A DNA stretch of 64,000 nucleotides from DASXUX01 sp036504595 (GCA_036504595.1 DASXUX010000053.1:1-64000), one strand, 5' to 3'; numbered from the stretch's first letter, positions 15,916 through 27,600 are shown. Made by a program: numbers and translations. The notes: generated by a model from the sequence alone, not told the origin.

Positions 15916-18027
15916 ATGCACTGGCGCCGACTCGTTCCTAAGCATGCAGGCCAAGGGCTTACGCATTGCGCAGGGCTCGCATTGTCGATAGGGGCACTCT
16001 TTTCGCTTGCCTGCTGGGCTGCGGACGAGGGCCTGGATCAGAAGAAGCCTGCTGCCAAGATGCCGGCCGCCGACACGAAACCGCCCCCCGTCGAATTCAC
16101 GCTCAGTTTGGAACAGTTGATGAACATCCAGGTGACTTCTGTTTCGAAGACTCCAGAGAAAGCACGTCAAGCTGCAGCCGCCGTTTACGTGATCACCGGC
16201 GAGGACATCCGCCGTTCCGGCGCGACCAGCATCGCGGAGGCATTGCGTATGGCGCCGGGCCTGGAGGTCGCTCGTCTGACCGGCAACCGGTGGGCCATCA
16301 GTTCGCGCGGATTCAACGACATACTTACGAACAAGCTTCTGGTGCTCATTGATGGCCGAAGCGTGTATTCGCCGCTGTTCGCGGGCGTTTTCTGGGGCGT
16401 GCAGGACACCTTGCTCGAAGATATCGAGCGGATTGAGGTCGTTCGCGGCCCGGGAGCGACGCTTTGGGGCGCCAATGCGGTCAACGGCGTGATCAACGTG
16501 ATCACCAAGAGCGCCAAGGACACACAAGGCGGGCTGGTCTCCGCTGGCGGGGGCACGGAGGAACTCGGATTCGGAGCGGTTCGATACGGAGGGAAGATCG
16601 GACAGAACGTGGCGATCCGCGGCTACGTCAAGTACTTCGATCGTGACGATCAGGCGCTGGCTAACGGCAAGGACGCATTCGACGAATGGCAGATGGGCCG
16701 CGGCGGCTTCCGTCTGGATTGGGACGCCGCGCCCGACGACCGGGTGATGTTTCAAGGCGACGCATATGCCGGCTCAGCCGGCGAGGCGGCCCAAGCGGGG
16801 TTCTTGACGCCGCCGTTCTCCCGCCAGATGACAGGACACGGCGACATTGCCGGAGGCGATGTGCTGGGGCGCTGGACGCACACGTTCACGCCAAGTTCCA
16901 GCATGCAGATGCAGTTGTATTACGACCGCACGGACCGGGAAGATGTGGGCGTCGTACATCGCGAGCTCTGCGACACCGTGGACTTCGATTTTCAACACCA
17001 ATTCTCTCTGGGTGAGCGCCAAAAGGTGGTCTGGGGAGCGGGTTATCGCCTTGTGGCCGATAGCGTTGATCCCGGCGCCTTGGCGTCGTTCAACCCGGCC
17101 AGCCGTACGACCAATCTATTCAGTGCGTTTGTTCAGGATGAGATTTCGCTGCTGAAAGACAAGCTCGCTCTGACCGTCGGATCGAAGTTCGAACACAACG
17201 ACTTCAGCGGTTTTGAAATTCAACCCAGCGCGCGCCTGCTGTGGACGCCTCAAGCGCACCACACCATCTGGGCATCCGTCTCGCGGGCCGTCAGATGCCC
17301 CGCAAGGGCCGACCAGGATCTGCGCGCAAAGGTGACAGCGTTGCCCCCCGGAGCCATCGCTCCAGGTTCTCCTGTGGCGCTGGTGTCCCTTTTCGGCGAC
17401 AAAGATTTCAAGTCGGAGCAGCTCCTTGCCTACGAACTGGGCTATCGCGTCCAACCCCACTCAAAGCTTTCCCTGGATTTTGCGGGCTTCTACAATGTCT
17501 ACGACGACCTCGCCACGCGCGAGGACGGCGCTCCTTTCCCTGAAAGGATCCCTGCGCCGCCGCATCTCGTCGTTCCCCGCACCCTCGCTAACAAGATGGA
17601 CGGGCAAAACTGCGGCGGCGAAGCCGTTGTCACCTGGCAGGCGCAAAAGTGGTGGCGCTTGAGCGCCAACTACTCGTTCCTCTCGATGCACTTACACCCG
17701 GACCGTGGCAGCACAAACACTCTCGCGGAGAATGCCGAGCGAGAGAGCCCGCGCAACCAGGTCATGTTGCGTTCGCTGATGGATCTGCCACGCAACGTGG
17801 CTTTGGATGTCGCCCTGCGATACGTGGACAGGCTTCCGGCCATTCATGTCCCCGCCTATATCGAAGGGGATGTGCGCGTGGGATGGAAGCCCACGAAAAA
17901 GCTTGAGCTCTCCCTTGTGGGACAGAATCTGTTCGATAATCAGCACCCCGAGTTCCATCGCGACCCCACGTTTCCGTCTACAGAAGTGCAGCGGAGCGTG
18001 TACCTGAAAGTGATGTTCAAATTCTGA
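15916..18027 (+). CDS. TonB-dependent outer-membrane receptor
   Basis: 703 residues. ATG 15916 follows GGGGAGGGG with a 2-nt gap; upstream codons in the same frame lack support. A signal-like hydrophobic stretch (LALSIGALFSLACWAADE) is followed by a plug domain: LEQLMNIQVTSVSKTPEKA, AVYVITGEDIRRSGATSIAE, RIEVVRGPGATLWGANAVNG, VINVITKSA. A long beta-barrel follows, ending in the C-terminal Phe expected for BAM-dependent insertion (YLKVMFKF). Such receptors take up siderophores, cobalamin or oligosaccharides with energy from TonB-ExbBD, none of which is in the window. The gene heads a tight plus-strand series with a YfiR-like protein and two-component genes, which suggests the receptor feeds or is controlled by that signalling set. 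The ligand is unknown. Confidence 0.92.
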   Translation: MHWRRLVPKHAGQGLTHCAGLALSIGALFSLACWAADEGLDQKKPAAKMPAADTKPPPVEFTLSLEQLMNIQVTSVSKTPEKARQAAAAVYVITGEDIRRSGATSIAEALRMAPGLEVARLTGNRWAISSRGFNDILTNKLLVLIDGRSVYSPLFAGVFWGVQDTLLEDIERIEVVRGPGATLWGANAVNGVINVITKSAKDTQGGLVSAGGGTEELGFGAVRYGGKIGQNVAIRGYVKYFDRDDQALANGKDAFDEWQMGRGGFRLDWDAAPDDRVMFQGDAYAGSAGEAAQAGFLTPPFSRQMTGHGDIAGGDVLGRWTHTFTPSSSMQMQLYYDRTDREDVGVVHRELCDTVDFDFQHQFSLGERQKVVWGAGYRLVADSVDPGALASFNPASRTTNLFSAFVQDEISLLKDKLALTVGSKFEHNDFSGFEIQPSARLLWTPQAHHTIWASVSRAVRCPARADQDLRAKVTALPPGAIAPGSPVALVSLFGDKDFKSEQLLAYELGYRVQPHSKLSLDFAGFYNVYDDLATREDGAPFPERIPAPPHLVVPRTLANKMDGQNCGGEAVVTWQAQKWWRLSANYSFLSMHLHPDRGSTNTLAENAERESPRNQVMLRSLMDLPRNVALDVALRYVDRLPAIHVPAYIEGDVRVGWKPTKKLELSLVGQNLFDNQHPEFHRDPTFPSTEVQRSVYLKVMFKF

Positions 18028-18066
18028 TCGCCGGCGTCCAGCTATAACGTTGCTCAGGGCCGAAAC

Positions 18067-18621
18067 ATGATCCGCCTTCCCGTCGTCTGGGCTTTCTGCC
18101 TTGCCCTGCTGGCCCTCGTGGCGGCATCGGCAGCCGACGTGGAGTATCGGGTCAAGGGCGGCTATCTCTATAACTTCACGAAGTTCGTGGAGTGGCCCGC
18201 CAACGCGTTCTCCGGACCGGACGCGCCCATTGTCATCGGCATTCTCGGCGACGATCCGTTTGGCCCCGAGTTCGACGAGGCCATGAAAGGGCTGGCCTCG
18301 CAGGGGGGGCGTCCAATAAAGCTGCGGCGGATCAAACGCGCCGAGGACGCGGCAGGCTGCCACATTCTGTTCATTAGCCGATCGGAGGAACGCCGGCTGC
18401 CCGAGATACTTCAGCACATCAGGGCGTCGACCTTAACGGTGGGCGAATGCGCTCGTTTTGCGCGGCAGGGCGGCATCATTGAGTTTGTGATCGTTGACGG
18501 AAAGGTCCGCTTTGTCATCAACGTGGATGCCGAGAGGCGAGCAGGGCTGAAAATCAGCTCGGAGCTCAAGCGCGTTGCCGCAGAAATTGTGCGCGGCGAG
18601 CGCGAGGAGCGTGCCCCATGA
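18067..18621 (+). CDS. YfiR-like periplasmic protein (DUF4154)
   Basis: 184 residues with a signal peptide ([22 protein letters not shown]). It carries the hallmark YfiR/DUF4154 sequence: [38 protein letters not shown], and [22 protein letters not shown] near the end. YfiR of Pseudomonas is a periplasmic inhibitor acting on an inner-membrane signalling protein. In many Gram-negatives DUF4154 proteins sit between a TonB receptor and a sensor gene. Here the gene lies 39 bp after the receptor and overlaps the next histidine kinase by 4 bp (ATGA), so translation is probably coupled. The inferred role is to regulate that kinase's periplasmic sensor domain. No partner GGDEF gene is present. Confidence 0.9.
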   Translation: MIRLPVVWAFCLALLALVAASAADVEYRVKGGYLYNFTKFVEWPANAFSGPDAPIVIGILGDDPFGPEFDEAMKGLASQGGRPIKLRRIKRAEDAAGCHILFISRSEERRLPEILQHIRASTLTVGECARFARQGGIIEFVIVDGKVRFVINVDAERRAGLKISSELKRVAAEIVRGEREERAP

Positions 18622-20060
18622 AGGTCGGGCTGCGCTATCGCGATCTTCCTACCAAACGCAAATTGATGCTGGTCATCCTGTTCACCTCCAGCGTCGCGTT
18701 GCTCGTCGCCGGCGCGGTATTCACAGCCTATGACGTGGTTACGGCACGCACGCGACTGGCGGACGCGGCACTCTCCCAAACACAGATCCTCGCGCTGAAC
18801 AGCCGGGCGGCATTGGCATTCGACGATCCAAAGGCCGCCGCGGAGACACTCTCCGCGCTCGCGATCCGCCCGAGCGTACAGGGGGTCTGCATTTACTCCA
18901 AGGATGGCCGCATCTTCGCCAGGTACGAACGTGCCGGGGCGGCGCCGCAGTTCCCGCAAAGTCCCGGGAGGGACGGCGTGCGTTTTGAGAACAGCGATCT
19001 CGTCGTCTCCCAGGCCATATTGCTCGATCAACAGAGAATCGGTACGATTTATCTGCAGCAGGATGTGTCCGAGATATACGACCGCTTGAGGCTGTCTGCC
19101 GGCGTCGCAGCCCTGGTCCTCCTTGTGTCCTTGGTGGCGGCCTTTGGCGTCTCATCGCTTCTTCAGGGCGTTATTTCCAAGCCAATCTTGGAGTTGGCGG
19201 CCACGGCCAGGACGGTCTCGGAAAAGAAGGACTATTCGGCACGGGCCGTCAAGCGCAGTCAGGATGAACTGGGCGTTCTCGTGGACGGCTTTAATGAGAT
19301 GCTCGCCCAAGTGCAAGCGCGCGACACGGAAATTCGCAAGCTGAATGCTGAACTGGAGCTGCGCGTGAAAGAGCGCACCGCGCAGCTCGAAGCGGCCAAT
19401 AAGGAGCTCGAGGCATTCGCTTACTCCGTCTCCCACGATTTGCGCGCGCCACTCCGTGCGGTCGAGGGCTTTAGTCATATTATCGCCGAGAAATACGCGC
19501 CAAAACTCGACGAGACCGGACAGGACTACCTCCGGCGCGTGCGCGCCGCGACCCAGCGGATGGGGTTGCTGATCGACGACATGCTGCTTCTATCCCGGGT
19601 GACCCGCGGCGAGTTGCAGCGCGAGCCGGTTGACTTAAGTTCGATGGCTCAAACCATCGCGGCAGAACTCGCGCGCCGCGAGCCGGAACGTCAAGTCGAG
19701 TTCGTCATCGCACCCGGCGTGATGGCGGAGGGCGACGCACGCTTGCTGCGCATTGTGCTGGAAAACCTGCTGGACAACGCCTGGAAGTTCACCAGCAAGC
19801 GCGACAAGTCTCGCATCGAATTTGGGACGAAATCGATCGACGGAAAACCAGCCTATTTTGTTTGTGACAATGGCGCTGGATTTGATACCTTATACGCGGG
19901 CAGGCTTTTCGGGGCGTTTCAACGCTTGCACTCGACCGCGGAGTTCCCCGGCACCGGTATTGGATTGGCGACTGCCCAGCGTATAGTTCATCGCCACGGC
20001 GGGCGCATTTGGGCCGAAGGAGCGGTGAATAAAGGGGCGACATTTTATTTTACGGTCTAA
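18618..20060 (+). CDS. Membrane sensor histidine kinase (CHASE8-like sensor, HAMP, HisKA, HATPase)
   Basis: 480 residues. The first membrane helix is about 18-40 ([20 protein letters not shown]). A periplasmic loop of about 110 residues is like the CHASE8 sensor that commonly accompanies YfiR. The second helix is about 155-180, followed by HAMP and a short coiled coil ([20 protein letters not shown]). The dimerisation domain carries the phospho-acceptor His273 in [14 protein letters not shown]. The ATPase domain has [14 protein letters not shown] (N box), CDNGAGFD (G1) and [18 protein letters not shown] (G2). Its start overlaps the YfiR stop by 4 bp. The bacteriophytochrome-like kinase core pairs well with the single-domain response regulator that begins 14 bp downstream. 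Signal and output are unknown. Confidence 0.92.
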   Translation: MKVGLRYRDLPTKRKLMLVILFTSSVALLVAGAVFTAYDVVTARTRLADAALSQTQILALNSRAALAFDDPKAAAETLSALAIRPSVQGVCIYSKDGRIFARYERAGAAPQFPQSPGRDGVRFENSDLVVSQAILLDQQRIGTIYLQQDVSEIYDRLRLSAGVAALVLLVSLVAAFGVSSLLQGVISKPILELAATARTVSEKKDYSARAVKRSQDELGVLVDGFNEMLAQVQARDTEIRKLNAELELRVKERTAQLEAANKELEAFAYSVSHDLRAPLRAVEGFSHIIAEKYAPKLDETGQDYLRRVRAATQRMGLLIDDMLLLSRVTRGELQREPVDLSSMAQTIAAELARREPERQVEFVIAPGVMAEGDARLLRIVLENLLDNAWKFTSKRDKSRIEFGTKSIDGKPAYFVCDNGAGFDTLYAGRLFGAFQRLHSTAEFPGTGIGLATAQRIVHRHGGRIWAEGAVNKGATFYFTV

Positions 20061-20074
20061 AGTTCTGCGCGGCT

Positions 20075-20530
20075 ATGAAAGAAATTGCGCAAAAAACTAT
20101 TTTATTGGTGGAAGACAACGAGGACGATGAACTCCTCACGGTTTTGGCATTCAAAGAAAACAACATTCTTAACGAAGTGCATGTGGCCAAGGACGGCGCC
20201 GAGGCGCTCGACTATCTGTTTGGAACCGGGAAATATACGGGACGCGAGCATGCCGAACTGCCGACCTTGATCTTGTTGGATCTGAAACTGCCAAAGATCG
20301 ACGGACTCGACGTCCTGAAGCGTCTGCGCGCCGATGAACGCACCAAGTTGATTCCAGTGGTGATTCTGACAACCTCCGCCGAAGAGCAGGATCTCCTCAG
20401 TGGCTACAGCTTGGGCTGCAATAGCTATATTCGCAAGCCCGTCGAGATGGCCAAGTTCACGGAGGCTATTCGGCAGGTGGGTTTGTATTGGTTGGTTCTG
20501 AATAAGTGTCCCGAACAGCCAGCGAAATAA
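20075..20530 (+). CDS. Single-domain response regulator (Rcp1/CheY-like)
   Basis: 151 residues forming one receiver domain. The acidic pocket is LLVEDNEDDELL, the phospho-acceptor Asp69 is in LILLDLKLPKIDG, the switch Thr is in VVILTTSAEEQD, and the Lys is in SYIRKPVEM. The NEDDE signature and the insertion around GTGKYTGREHAELP are typical of regulators paired with phytochrome-type kinases. There is no output domain, so it likely acts by protein contact or as a phosphorelay link to the hybrid kinase downstream. It begins 14 bp after the kinase gene and presumably shares its transcript. Confidence 0.92.
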   Translation: MKEIAQKTILLVEDNEDDELLTVLAFKENNILNEVHVAKDGAEALDYLFGTGKYTGREHAELPTLILLDLKLPKIDGLDVLKRLRADERTKLIPVVILTTSAEEQDLLSGYSLGCNSYIRKPVEMAKFTEAIRQVGLYWLVLNKCPEQPAK

Positions 20531-20627
20531 AGGTGAGCGGATCTACGCTGCTTCGCATCTAAACTTGGCGGCTCTTTACCTGGATGTGTTCGTCGCATGG
20601 TAAAGTAATATCGGGCGGAACCGGGCT

Positions 20628-22943
20628 ATGAAGGCGACACTGAGGCTGCTCATCATTGAAGACTCGGAGGACGATGCCATCCTGATGGCGGAGGCGCTGG
20701 AGCAGGGCGGGTATCACGCAACGTTCGAGCGCGTAGATACGCCCGAGGCTACCGCCACCGCACTGCGGAAGCAGGCCTGGGACGTGGTGGTGTGCGACTA
20801 CACGATGCCGCATTTTGACGTCTCCCACGCGCTGGCCATGCTGAAAGAAGCCCAGGCAGACATTCCGCTTATCGTGGTCTCCGGAACGATCGGCGAGGAT
20901 CTCGCCGTCGATGCGATGAAGATGGGCGCTCACGACTACATCGTGAAAGGCAACTTGAGGCGCCTGGTCCCCGCCATTGAGCGGGAATTGCGAGATGCTG
21001 AGGTGAGGCGGCAGCGCCGCCAGGCGGAGCGGGCGTTGCGGGAGAGCGAGGAGAAGTACCGTACGCTATTCGAGAATGCCGGCGACGCGATCTTTCTCAT
21101 GAAGGACGATCGCTTCATCGACTGCAACGCTCGGACGCTGGAGATGTTCGGCTGCCGTGCGCGCGACCAGATTCTCGGCCATGCGCCCTATGAGTTTTCG
21201 CCGCCCCTCCAGCCGAACGGCCGCGACTCGCACGAGCTTGCGAGCGAAAAGATCACGACCGCCCTCGGCGGCCGGCCGCAGTTCTTCGAATGGCTGCACA
21301 CAAAGCTCGACGGGACTCCCTTTCCCGCTGAAGTGAATTTGAACACGGTAGAGCTCGGGGGCCGGGTGTTGCTGCAGGCGATCGTACGAGACATAACCGA
21401 ACGCAAACAGACAGAACAGGCGTTGAGAGAAAGCGAGGCGCGCTGGCGAACCATCGTCCAGTGTGAGCCGGAGTGTATCAAGCTGCTGGACAGCGAAGGC
21501 CGCATTGTCGATATCAACCCCGCCGGACTCTCCATGCTGGGTGCCACCTTGGAGCAACTGCAAGGGAAGCGTGTCGTCGAAGTGGTGGCGGCGGCCGACC
21601 GCGCCAACTTCGAGGCGATGGTTGCGGCCGTGTTCCGCGGCGAAACGCGGCACTTGGTTCTCGACGTGGTGGGGCTGCAAGGCAGACGGCTGACCCTCGA
21701 AACGAACAGCGTCCCGATCTGGGAGACTGATGAAAAACGCCGGGTCAAGCTGCTTCTGGGCGTCACGCGTGATATCACCGAGCGCAAACGGGTGGAACAG
21801 GCGTTGGTGGACGAAGCCCGCCGCAAGGACGAGTTTCTGGCCATGTTGGCGCACGAACTGCGCAACCCGCTCGCCCCCATGCGCAATGCGGTCCAATTGT
21901 TGAAGTTGCCGGGCCGCCCCCATGTCGTGGCTGCACAGGCCAGTGATATTATTGACCGGCAGGTCACGCATCTGGCCCACTTGGTTGATGATCTCCTGGA
22001 CGTCTCCCGCCTCTCCTATGGCAAGATTCTCCTGCGCAAGCAACTCCTCGATCTGGTGAAACTCGTTCGGACCGCCACTGAGGAATGCAGCAGCGCGATG
22101 GCCGCGAGCGCACTCGTCCTCGAGACGAAACTGCCTGCGGAGCCTGTCTGGGTTGACGCCGATCCCACTCGCCTCGCGCAAGTCGTCGGCAACTTGTTGA
22201 ACAACGCGGTGAAGTTCACGCCGCGCGGCGGCCGCATCCATGTGGAGGTCGCGACCCTCCCGCCGGGGAAGTGTGCGACTGTTTCGGTGTGCGATACGGG
22301 TGTCGGCATGGACCCCGAAACGATCGACCAGTTGTTCCAGCCGTTCGCTCAAGCCGATCGCAGCCTGGATCGCAGTTTGGGAGGGCTGGGCCTGGGGTTG
22401 GCGCTGGCCAAAGGACTGGTCGAACTGCATGGCGGCTGCATCTCCGCCGTCAGTTCCGGAAAAGGTCAGGGCTCGGAGTTCAGAATCTCGCTACCGGTAA
22501 CGACGGCGCCAGTCCCGACTGAAGTCCATCCTGCTCTTACGCCCCAGGCAGCTCGCCTGAAGATCCTGATCGTCGAGGACAACATCGACGCTGCAGAGAG
22601 TCTGCGCCTCCTCTTGGAGTTTTCCGGGCACACGGTCGAAGTGGCCTACGACGGATCCACTGGGCTGGATACTGCGCGCAAGTTCCGCCCGGACGTTGTG
22701 TTCTGCGATATCGGCCTGCCGCACGGAATGAACGGCTACGACTTCGCCACGAGCTTTCGCCGCGATCCGGCCCTGCAAACGGCCTATCTGATCGCGATGA
22801 CGGGTTACGGGAGAAGCGAGGACAAACGCTGCGCCCGTGAGGCTGGCTTCGACCGGCATCTGACCAAACCGGCTGACGCCGCGGAACTGACGCGCATACT
22901 GCGCGAAGACGTGCCGAGCCGCCATCCGGTCGAAACGGGCTGA
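20628..22943 (+). CDS. Soluble hybrid histidine kinase: REC-PAS-PAS-HisKA-HATPase-REC
   Basis: 771 residues with no membrane segment. An N-terminal receiver (Asp57 in VVCDYTMP) is followed by a short coiled coil and two PAS domains, each ending in a PAC motif (RDITERK at about 260 and 390). The HisKA domain has His409 in [14 protein letters not shown]. The ATPase has [23 protein letters not shown] and [22 protein letters not shown]-terminal receiver has Asp694 in VVFCDIGLP. Such double-receiver hybrids relay phosphate and integrate cytoplasmic redox or small-molecule signals. It sits 97 bp after the single-domain regulator, on the same strand as the TonB/YfiR/kinase genes, so the five genes could form one sensory locus. 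No DNA-binding output protein is encoded here. Confidence 0.92.
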   Translation: MKATLRLLIIEDSEDDAILMAEALEQGGYHATFERVDTPEATATALRKQAWDVVVCDYTMPHFDVSHALAMLKEAQADIPLIVVSGTIGEDLAVDAMKMGAHDYIVKGNLRRLVPAIERELRDAEVRRQRRQAERALRESEEKYRTLFENAGDAIFLMKDDRFIDCNARTLEMFGCRARDQILGHAPYEFSPPLQPNGRDSHELASEKITTALGGRPQFFEWLHTKLDGTPFPAEVNLNTVELGGRVLLQAIVRDITERKQTEQALRESEARWRTIVQCEPECIKLLDSEGRIVDINPAGLSMLGATLEQLQGKRVVEVVAAADRANFEAMVAAVFRGETRHLVLDVVGLQGRRLTLETNSVPIWETDEKRRVKLLLGVTRDITERKRVEQALVDEARRKDEFLAMLAHELRNPLAPMRNAVQLLKLPGRPHVVAAQASDIIDRQVTHLAHLVDDLLDVSRLSYGKILLRKQLLDLVKLVRTATEECSSAMAASALVLETKLPAEPVWVDADPTRLAQVVGNLLNNAVKFTPRGGRIHVEVATLPPGKCATVSVCDTGVGMDPETIDQLFQPFAQADRSLDRSLGGLGLGLALAKGLVELHGGCISAVSSGKGQGSEFRISLPVTTAPVPTEVHPALTPQAARLKILIVEDNIDAAESLRLLLEFSGHTVEVAYDGSTGLDTARKFRPDVVFCDIGLPHGMNGYDFATSFRRDPALQTAYLIAMTGYGRSEDKRCAREAGFDRHLTKPADAAELTRILREDVPSRHPVETG

Positions 22944-22961
22944 AACTCAGTCCGCGCTCGC

Positions 22962-24452
22962 TCAGTCCTTTTTTCCACGAAGACTAGTCAGCCAGCGATA
23001 CGCGCGCCGGTCGAATTCCGCGGACCAGTCATGTCCCATTCCCGGCAAAGGAACCAGCGTTTTCTGGGCAGAGCCGACGCGCTTGTAGATTGCGTAAACC
23101 GCTGAGGGATGCGACACACCATCGATCAGCCCCATGTTCATCAAGACCGGGCACTTCACATCAGGGGCAAAGTTCATCGCATCATAGTAGGGATAGCAGC
23201 GGTTTTCCGCCGTATCAGGGAGAACTGGCGCACCGGGACGGTCCATTCCGGCGGAGCGTTTCTGTTCGGGCGGTGGGATTCGGCGCCAGCCGCCATCCGG
23301 CGTGCGCGCCCACTCGCCGTTGCATTCTTTGGCCCAGTCGGTGTAGGGGCTGTTGGCGTTTGCGGGGATCGCCACGACGGCGGCCGTTACGCGTGGATCC
23401 AGTGCGGCCGTCGTGATGCCCAGTCGTCCACCTTGGCTGCCACCGACGACCACGAACTGCCGGGCATCAGCATCGGGCCGCGAGAGCAAATAGTTGACGG
23501 CCTGGACTGCGCGCAGGTAAACGTTGCGATAGTAATAGTCCTCGACCGGCTCGAACACGAAGTCGTCGTAGTATCCCGGTGGGACAACGTACTTCTCCAA
23601 ATCCACGTCCATGCCGTGGATCTGGATGTCCATAGCAAGGAAACCGTGCCGCGCTTGGTCCAACGGGCGTGGGCGCGGATTGACCCCGCCGCCGGGCAGA
23701 ACAAGCATCACCGGAAAAGGTCCGTTGCCGACAGGTTTGGCAACCCAGCCATACACGCGCTTTCCGCCCGGCCCGCCGAATGAAACTTTGAAGGACTCAA
23801 CTTTGTCGGCGACGCGCCCTTCGGGATCAAACTCGCCCGGAAGGCAGGCGCTCTTCAGGTTGTACTCGGAGATTTCCTCGTGCGAGTAGATCTTATGTTC
23901 GCCCTCCTGCGGATCGAGCGGGATCTGCTTCAGAGTCGCAACGCCTTTCTCCCAAAACGCGCGGAAGTTCGCAGGACGAGAATCAACGATCGGCATCTCA
24001 TCGACGCGGTAACCGAACGCGCAGATGGCCTGCAGCGGTTTGCCCGTTCCGGTATCGACGCGCACCCGCAAATCATAGAACCCGGGATGCAGACCGGCAC
24101 TGGCAATCCGTACGATGAACGTGCCATCCGGTTGCTGCACGCCTTTGCCGTTGCGGAAGGGCTCGATGAAGAGCGAGCGGGAGAGTGTCCATGTCAGTCC
24201 GACGCAGCGCCGAATGGCTCGCGCATGAATCACGATCTCCTGGGCGTCGGCTCCAAACATGAAATCGCCGGCCGCCGGACTGTGGAACTGAACGTCCGGC
24301 GTCGCGGGCCCGCTAGAGCCATCGTTCCATGGCATAGCGAGATTGTGGTTCATGGCGGCGGTTCCGGTAGACAACAGGACGAGGCTGAGACAGGCAGCCA
24401 CGGCAACTGCCATGCATCGTAGAAAAAGCCAGAGAGAAAAACTCCTTCGCAT
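22962..24452 (-). CDS. Secreted acetyl-xylan-esterase-like (CE7, AXE1) alpha/beta hydrolase
   Basis: 496 residues. The N-terminus (MRRSFSLWLFLRCMAVAVAACLSLVLLS) is a signal peptide, and GGAG lies 9 nt before the ATG. About 150 residues of beta-rich N-terminal extension precede the catalytic domain. The domain shows YGWVAKP, VMLVLPGGG (oxyanion region), the nucleophile Ser339 in VGGSQGG, the acid in LIDGVSHPS and the His in GMGHDW, matching the CE7/AXE1 triad. Family members remove acetyl groups from xylan or xylo-oligosaccharides and related acylated sugars. It converges with the hybrid kinase gene (18 bp gap). Its upstream region shares a 17-nt box with that of the LacI gene at 29753, suggesting joint control with the lyase operon. 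Confidence 0.87.
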   Translation of the reverse strand: MRRSFSLWLFLRCMAVAVAACLSLVLLSTGTAAMNHNLAMPWNDGSSGPATPDVQFHSPAAGDFMFGADAQEIVIHARAIRRCVGLTWTLSRSLFIEPFRNGKGVQQPDGTFIVRIASAGLHPGFYDLRVRVDTGTGKPLQAICAFGYRVDEMPIVDSRPANFRAFWEKGVATLKQIPLDPQEGEHKIYSHEEISEYNLKSACLPGEFDPEGRVADKVESFKVSFGGPGGKRVYGWVAKPVGNGPFPVMLVLPGGGVNPRPRPLDQARHGFLAMDIQIHGMDVDLEKYVVPPGYYDDFVFEPVEDYYYRNVYLRAVQAVNYLLSRPDADARQFVVVGGSQGGRLGITTAALDPRVTAAVVAIPANANSPYTDWAKECNGEWARTPDGGWRRIPPPEQKRSAGMDRPGAPVLPDTAENRCYPYYDAMNFAPDVKCPVLMNMGLIDGVSHPSAVYAIYKRVGSAQKTLVPLPGMGHDWSAEFDRRAYRWLTSLRGKKD

Positions 24453-24666
24453 GTGATTCGCTCCAATACCCGACTGTTTTCTACACCGACAAGCGAATAT
24501 TATGAACCTGTCTCGCCCTCGCGGACAATTCGACGCAGGTGGACCTGCCGACCACAGCTACCGCAAGTTCCTGAAAGGCAAGTACAACGATCTCGACATC
24601 GTCAGTCATGCCGTGATGCCGTGCAGGCGGCGCGGCAGTACAGCTCGCGTATATCTTCGGCTGGCG
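24453..24666. promoter_or_regulatory. Esterase upstream region with shared box; possible gene scrap
   Basis: 214 bp between two minus-strand genes. At 24469-24485 is the box CCCGACTGTTTTCTACA (plus-strand reading), nearly identical to 29765-29781 upstream of the LacI gene. At about 24502-24600 the plus strand can read RGQFDAGGPADHSYRKFLKGKY, which vaguely resembles a GH42/GH2-type beta-galactosidase segment. It is too short to name and could be chance. Confidence 0.35.
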
Positions 24667-27600
24667 CTAGTGCCACAGCCATCCAGCCGGAATCGTTTGC
24701 TTCTTCATATTTGGGCCAGAGATCAACAGCTCGGGCCGCTCGCCGCTCCAGACGCAGTCACGGACGTTCTCGACGTAATTCAGCCGCTTCGCTCCATCCA
24801 TGCGGAAGTCGATGTAGACGATCTTGAGATCATGGAAGCCCTTCTTCAACGGCACGCTCCAGGTGCCCAATCCGTGGAGCCGTGTCGCCGGATACCAGAA
24901 ATTCAGATCGCCATCGCGCTTCGTGCCGTTGTTGTCGGGCAGCATGGCGTGACCCAGGTATACTTGCAGTTCATAGCCAGCGATCTGATCAGGGTGCGTG
25001 AATTCGCGTGGCGCATGAATCGTATACACGCCGTCCTCCGGGATCTTCAGATAGCCCGTGTAGGTGAACGCGTATGCCTTTTCGCGCGGGGCAAGCCCGA
25101 CTGGGCCGCCGGCCTTGGCGCTAAGCGCCTTGTTGTCTTCAGGAATGACGCTCATGTCGAAGAGTTCCGCCACCTCGCCTTTCTTCTTTGCTGTGTTTTT
25201 GCCGGGGAAGAGCCACAAGTCCTTCCAGTAGCCTTCGCAGTATTCGAAGTTCAGCCCTGCGGCTTTGGGCGTGACTTGTTCCGGCGTTGACCACAGCTTT
25301 TTTGTGTAGAGCGCGTAGGTCGTGGCTGTCGCATGTGTCCCGCTCATGTTGGGCGGGTTCTTGTCCACTCCCGGCCGGTACGCGCGCGCCTTGACGACGT
25401 AGCTGCGGTTGATCTTGAACGGCCCCTTGTAGAGCGTGGACTGCGGAGCCGGTTCCGTACCGTCGAGCGTGTAGGTCATGATCACGTTCGGCGTTTCACA
25501 AGTGAGCGACACTTCGAGTTCATCAGCGAAGGCATCCGATTCGGGGAGTATGGCGACCGGGCTGATCGGACGATAGACGTTCTGCAGGTTGCGGGACTCG
25601 GATTGATTCACATCAAACTCAAAATCCGGATGAGTGACCGCGACAGGTTTGCCTTTCACCGCAATGTCTTTGCAGCCGAGGACGAGAACGTGAAGCACGT
25701 CCTTCTCTACAGGGTTCATCGTTACGAGCAGGGCTTCGGCCGTGGCTTTGATTCCTTCCATCTCCAGCGTCGCGCTCTGGGTTTTCGCGGCGAGGTAACT
25801 GACCTTGTCACCGTCGGGTGTGATCGCTTCAAAGCCTGAGACGTCCTTCGTTGTCTGCAGGGGTTTAATGCTGGCCAAATCGTTTTCTGTTCCGTCCGGA
25901 TCCTTTTTTTCCGGAGTCGGCTTGCGTGGGAACAGGGCGGTGACGACCTGCTGGTTGCCTTCGCCCGGCCACGTCACGCCGACGCGTTGCCAGTTGTACA
26001 TCTCTTCGTTGCTCTTGGTTGTCTTGGAGTCGTACTTCAGCGTGGCATCCGTGAACTGGTACATCGAAAGGTTAACGTTACCGACGACAATGTCTCGCAG
26101 GTCGTCCCAGCTCCACCACTTGTCCGTGCGCGTGCGCCGGGTCTTGATCGACCGCTCCTCAGAGTTCACAACGATTCCTTCGGGAGAGAAGCCCGCGAAT
26201 TCGCGCTCCGGCTTTTTCAGGGGCAACCACCAGAGCTGCTCATAGTCATGTTTTTTGGCAGTCAACATGCGATCCGTAACAATCCACAAGCCTGCATGAC
26301 GCGCGAAGAGCACCAGGCGTTGATGCGACACATCGTCAATGAAGTCCTTGCGGTCGTAAAACTGATTCGCATAGGGCCCCGAGTAGATTCCTTCCATCAC
26401 GTTGAAGTTGTCCGACGAATGCCAGCGCCACGGCGCCGGGTCCGTCCAACTCCGGGTTAATTCGCCTTTGTGTCCGGTCGGCCATTTGACGCGCGGAACA
26501 TAGTAGTCAATCTGCTGCTGCCGTTTGTCCACGGAAATCGGCGACACCGGGCGCACCCAGAAATGGCACAGGTCATCGGCCAGCAGGTCCATACCATACG
26601 CGGCAAGGCCGAACAGGTTGTTCTTGCACCCGGTTCCTGACCCGCCGCACCCCGGCTTGGGTGAGCAGAACAATGCGCCGTAGCCATCTTGCCGCCCCCA
26701 ACCGGTGCGCGCGATGCTGAAGCCGCCGTAAGGAAACCAATCCGACGTGTACTCCGGCACGTCGCCGGATTTGTCACCGTAGAAGTTCGCGTACAGCTTT
26801 CGATTGAGAGGGTCGTTGAACATGCTGGGAAGACGATCGAACATTTCGCGAATCTTCTGTCGCTGCGATGGCGGTTCGTGATGTGTGATGAGCGGATACT
26901 CGCCCGTGGGCGTATTCCAGTGCATCAGGTACGTTGCCCGTTTGCAGAGTAATTCGGTCAGCTCATTCTGCCAGGCCGGTGTGTGCAGATCGCGTTCCCA
27001 CGCTGGTTGCATCCACGTGGGCATGTTTTCACGCGCGTTCATCAAGCGGATGGCCGCGGTGTTGATCAGCACCAGAGGATTGTAGCCGGGCCATTGGTGC
27101 GGATCGGTGCCGTCCCGCAGCATCTGTATCGCATTGATGTCCTCAATGTTCCGCCGTCGCGTTTCGCGGAAGTACAGCGGCGCAACCTTGAATTCATCGA
27201 CCAGCATGCAGAGCAGCATCATCCCCGCCCCAGGCGTCCACGCGTTCGGGTTGGAGCGCATGTACACGGTGTAGTTGAGCGGCGACTCATGCACGAGCTT
27301 CTTCATGATGCGCGCAAAGACCTGCGGCGTGACCGTCTCGCTGCCATAGGGCAGCGTGTTGGCAATGGCGGCCAGCATGCGGAGGGTTGTCACCACCGGG
27401 TACATCTGATTGTCATGGTTGATGATCGGATGTATCTCCGCCAGAAAATCGCAGTTCAGCGCCCAATCGTCCATGTAGGCAAGCCAGCGCTTCAGGTACT
27501 CCTCGTTCTTCGTTACCATGTAGGCCGTGAAGAGCGGTTGGAATCCAGTGCCCCACCATAGCTCACGGTAAGGCCCATCTGCGCGGGCCTTGGTAGACCA

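Noticed and set aside
24502..24600. A remnant of a GH42/GH2-type beta-galactosidase on the plus strand
   Set aside because: Roughly 25 residues of vague likeness, no second motif, and the region also serves as a promoter for the esterase; reported only as a possibility.
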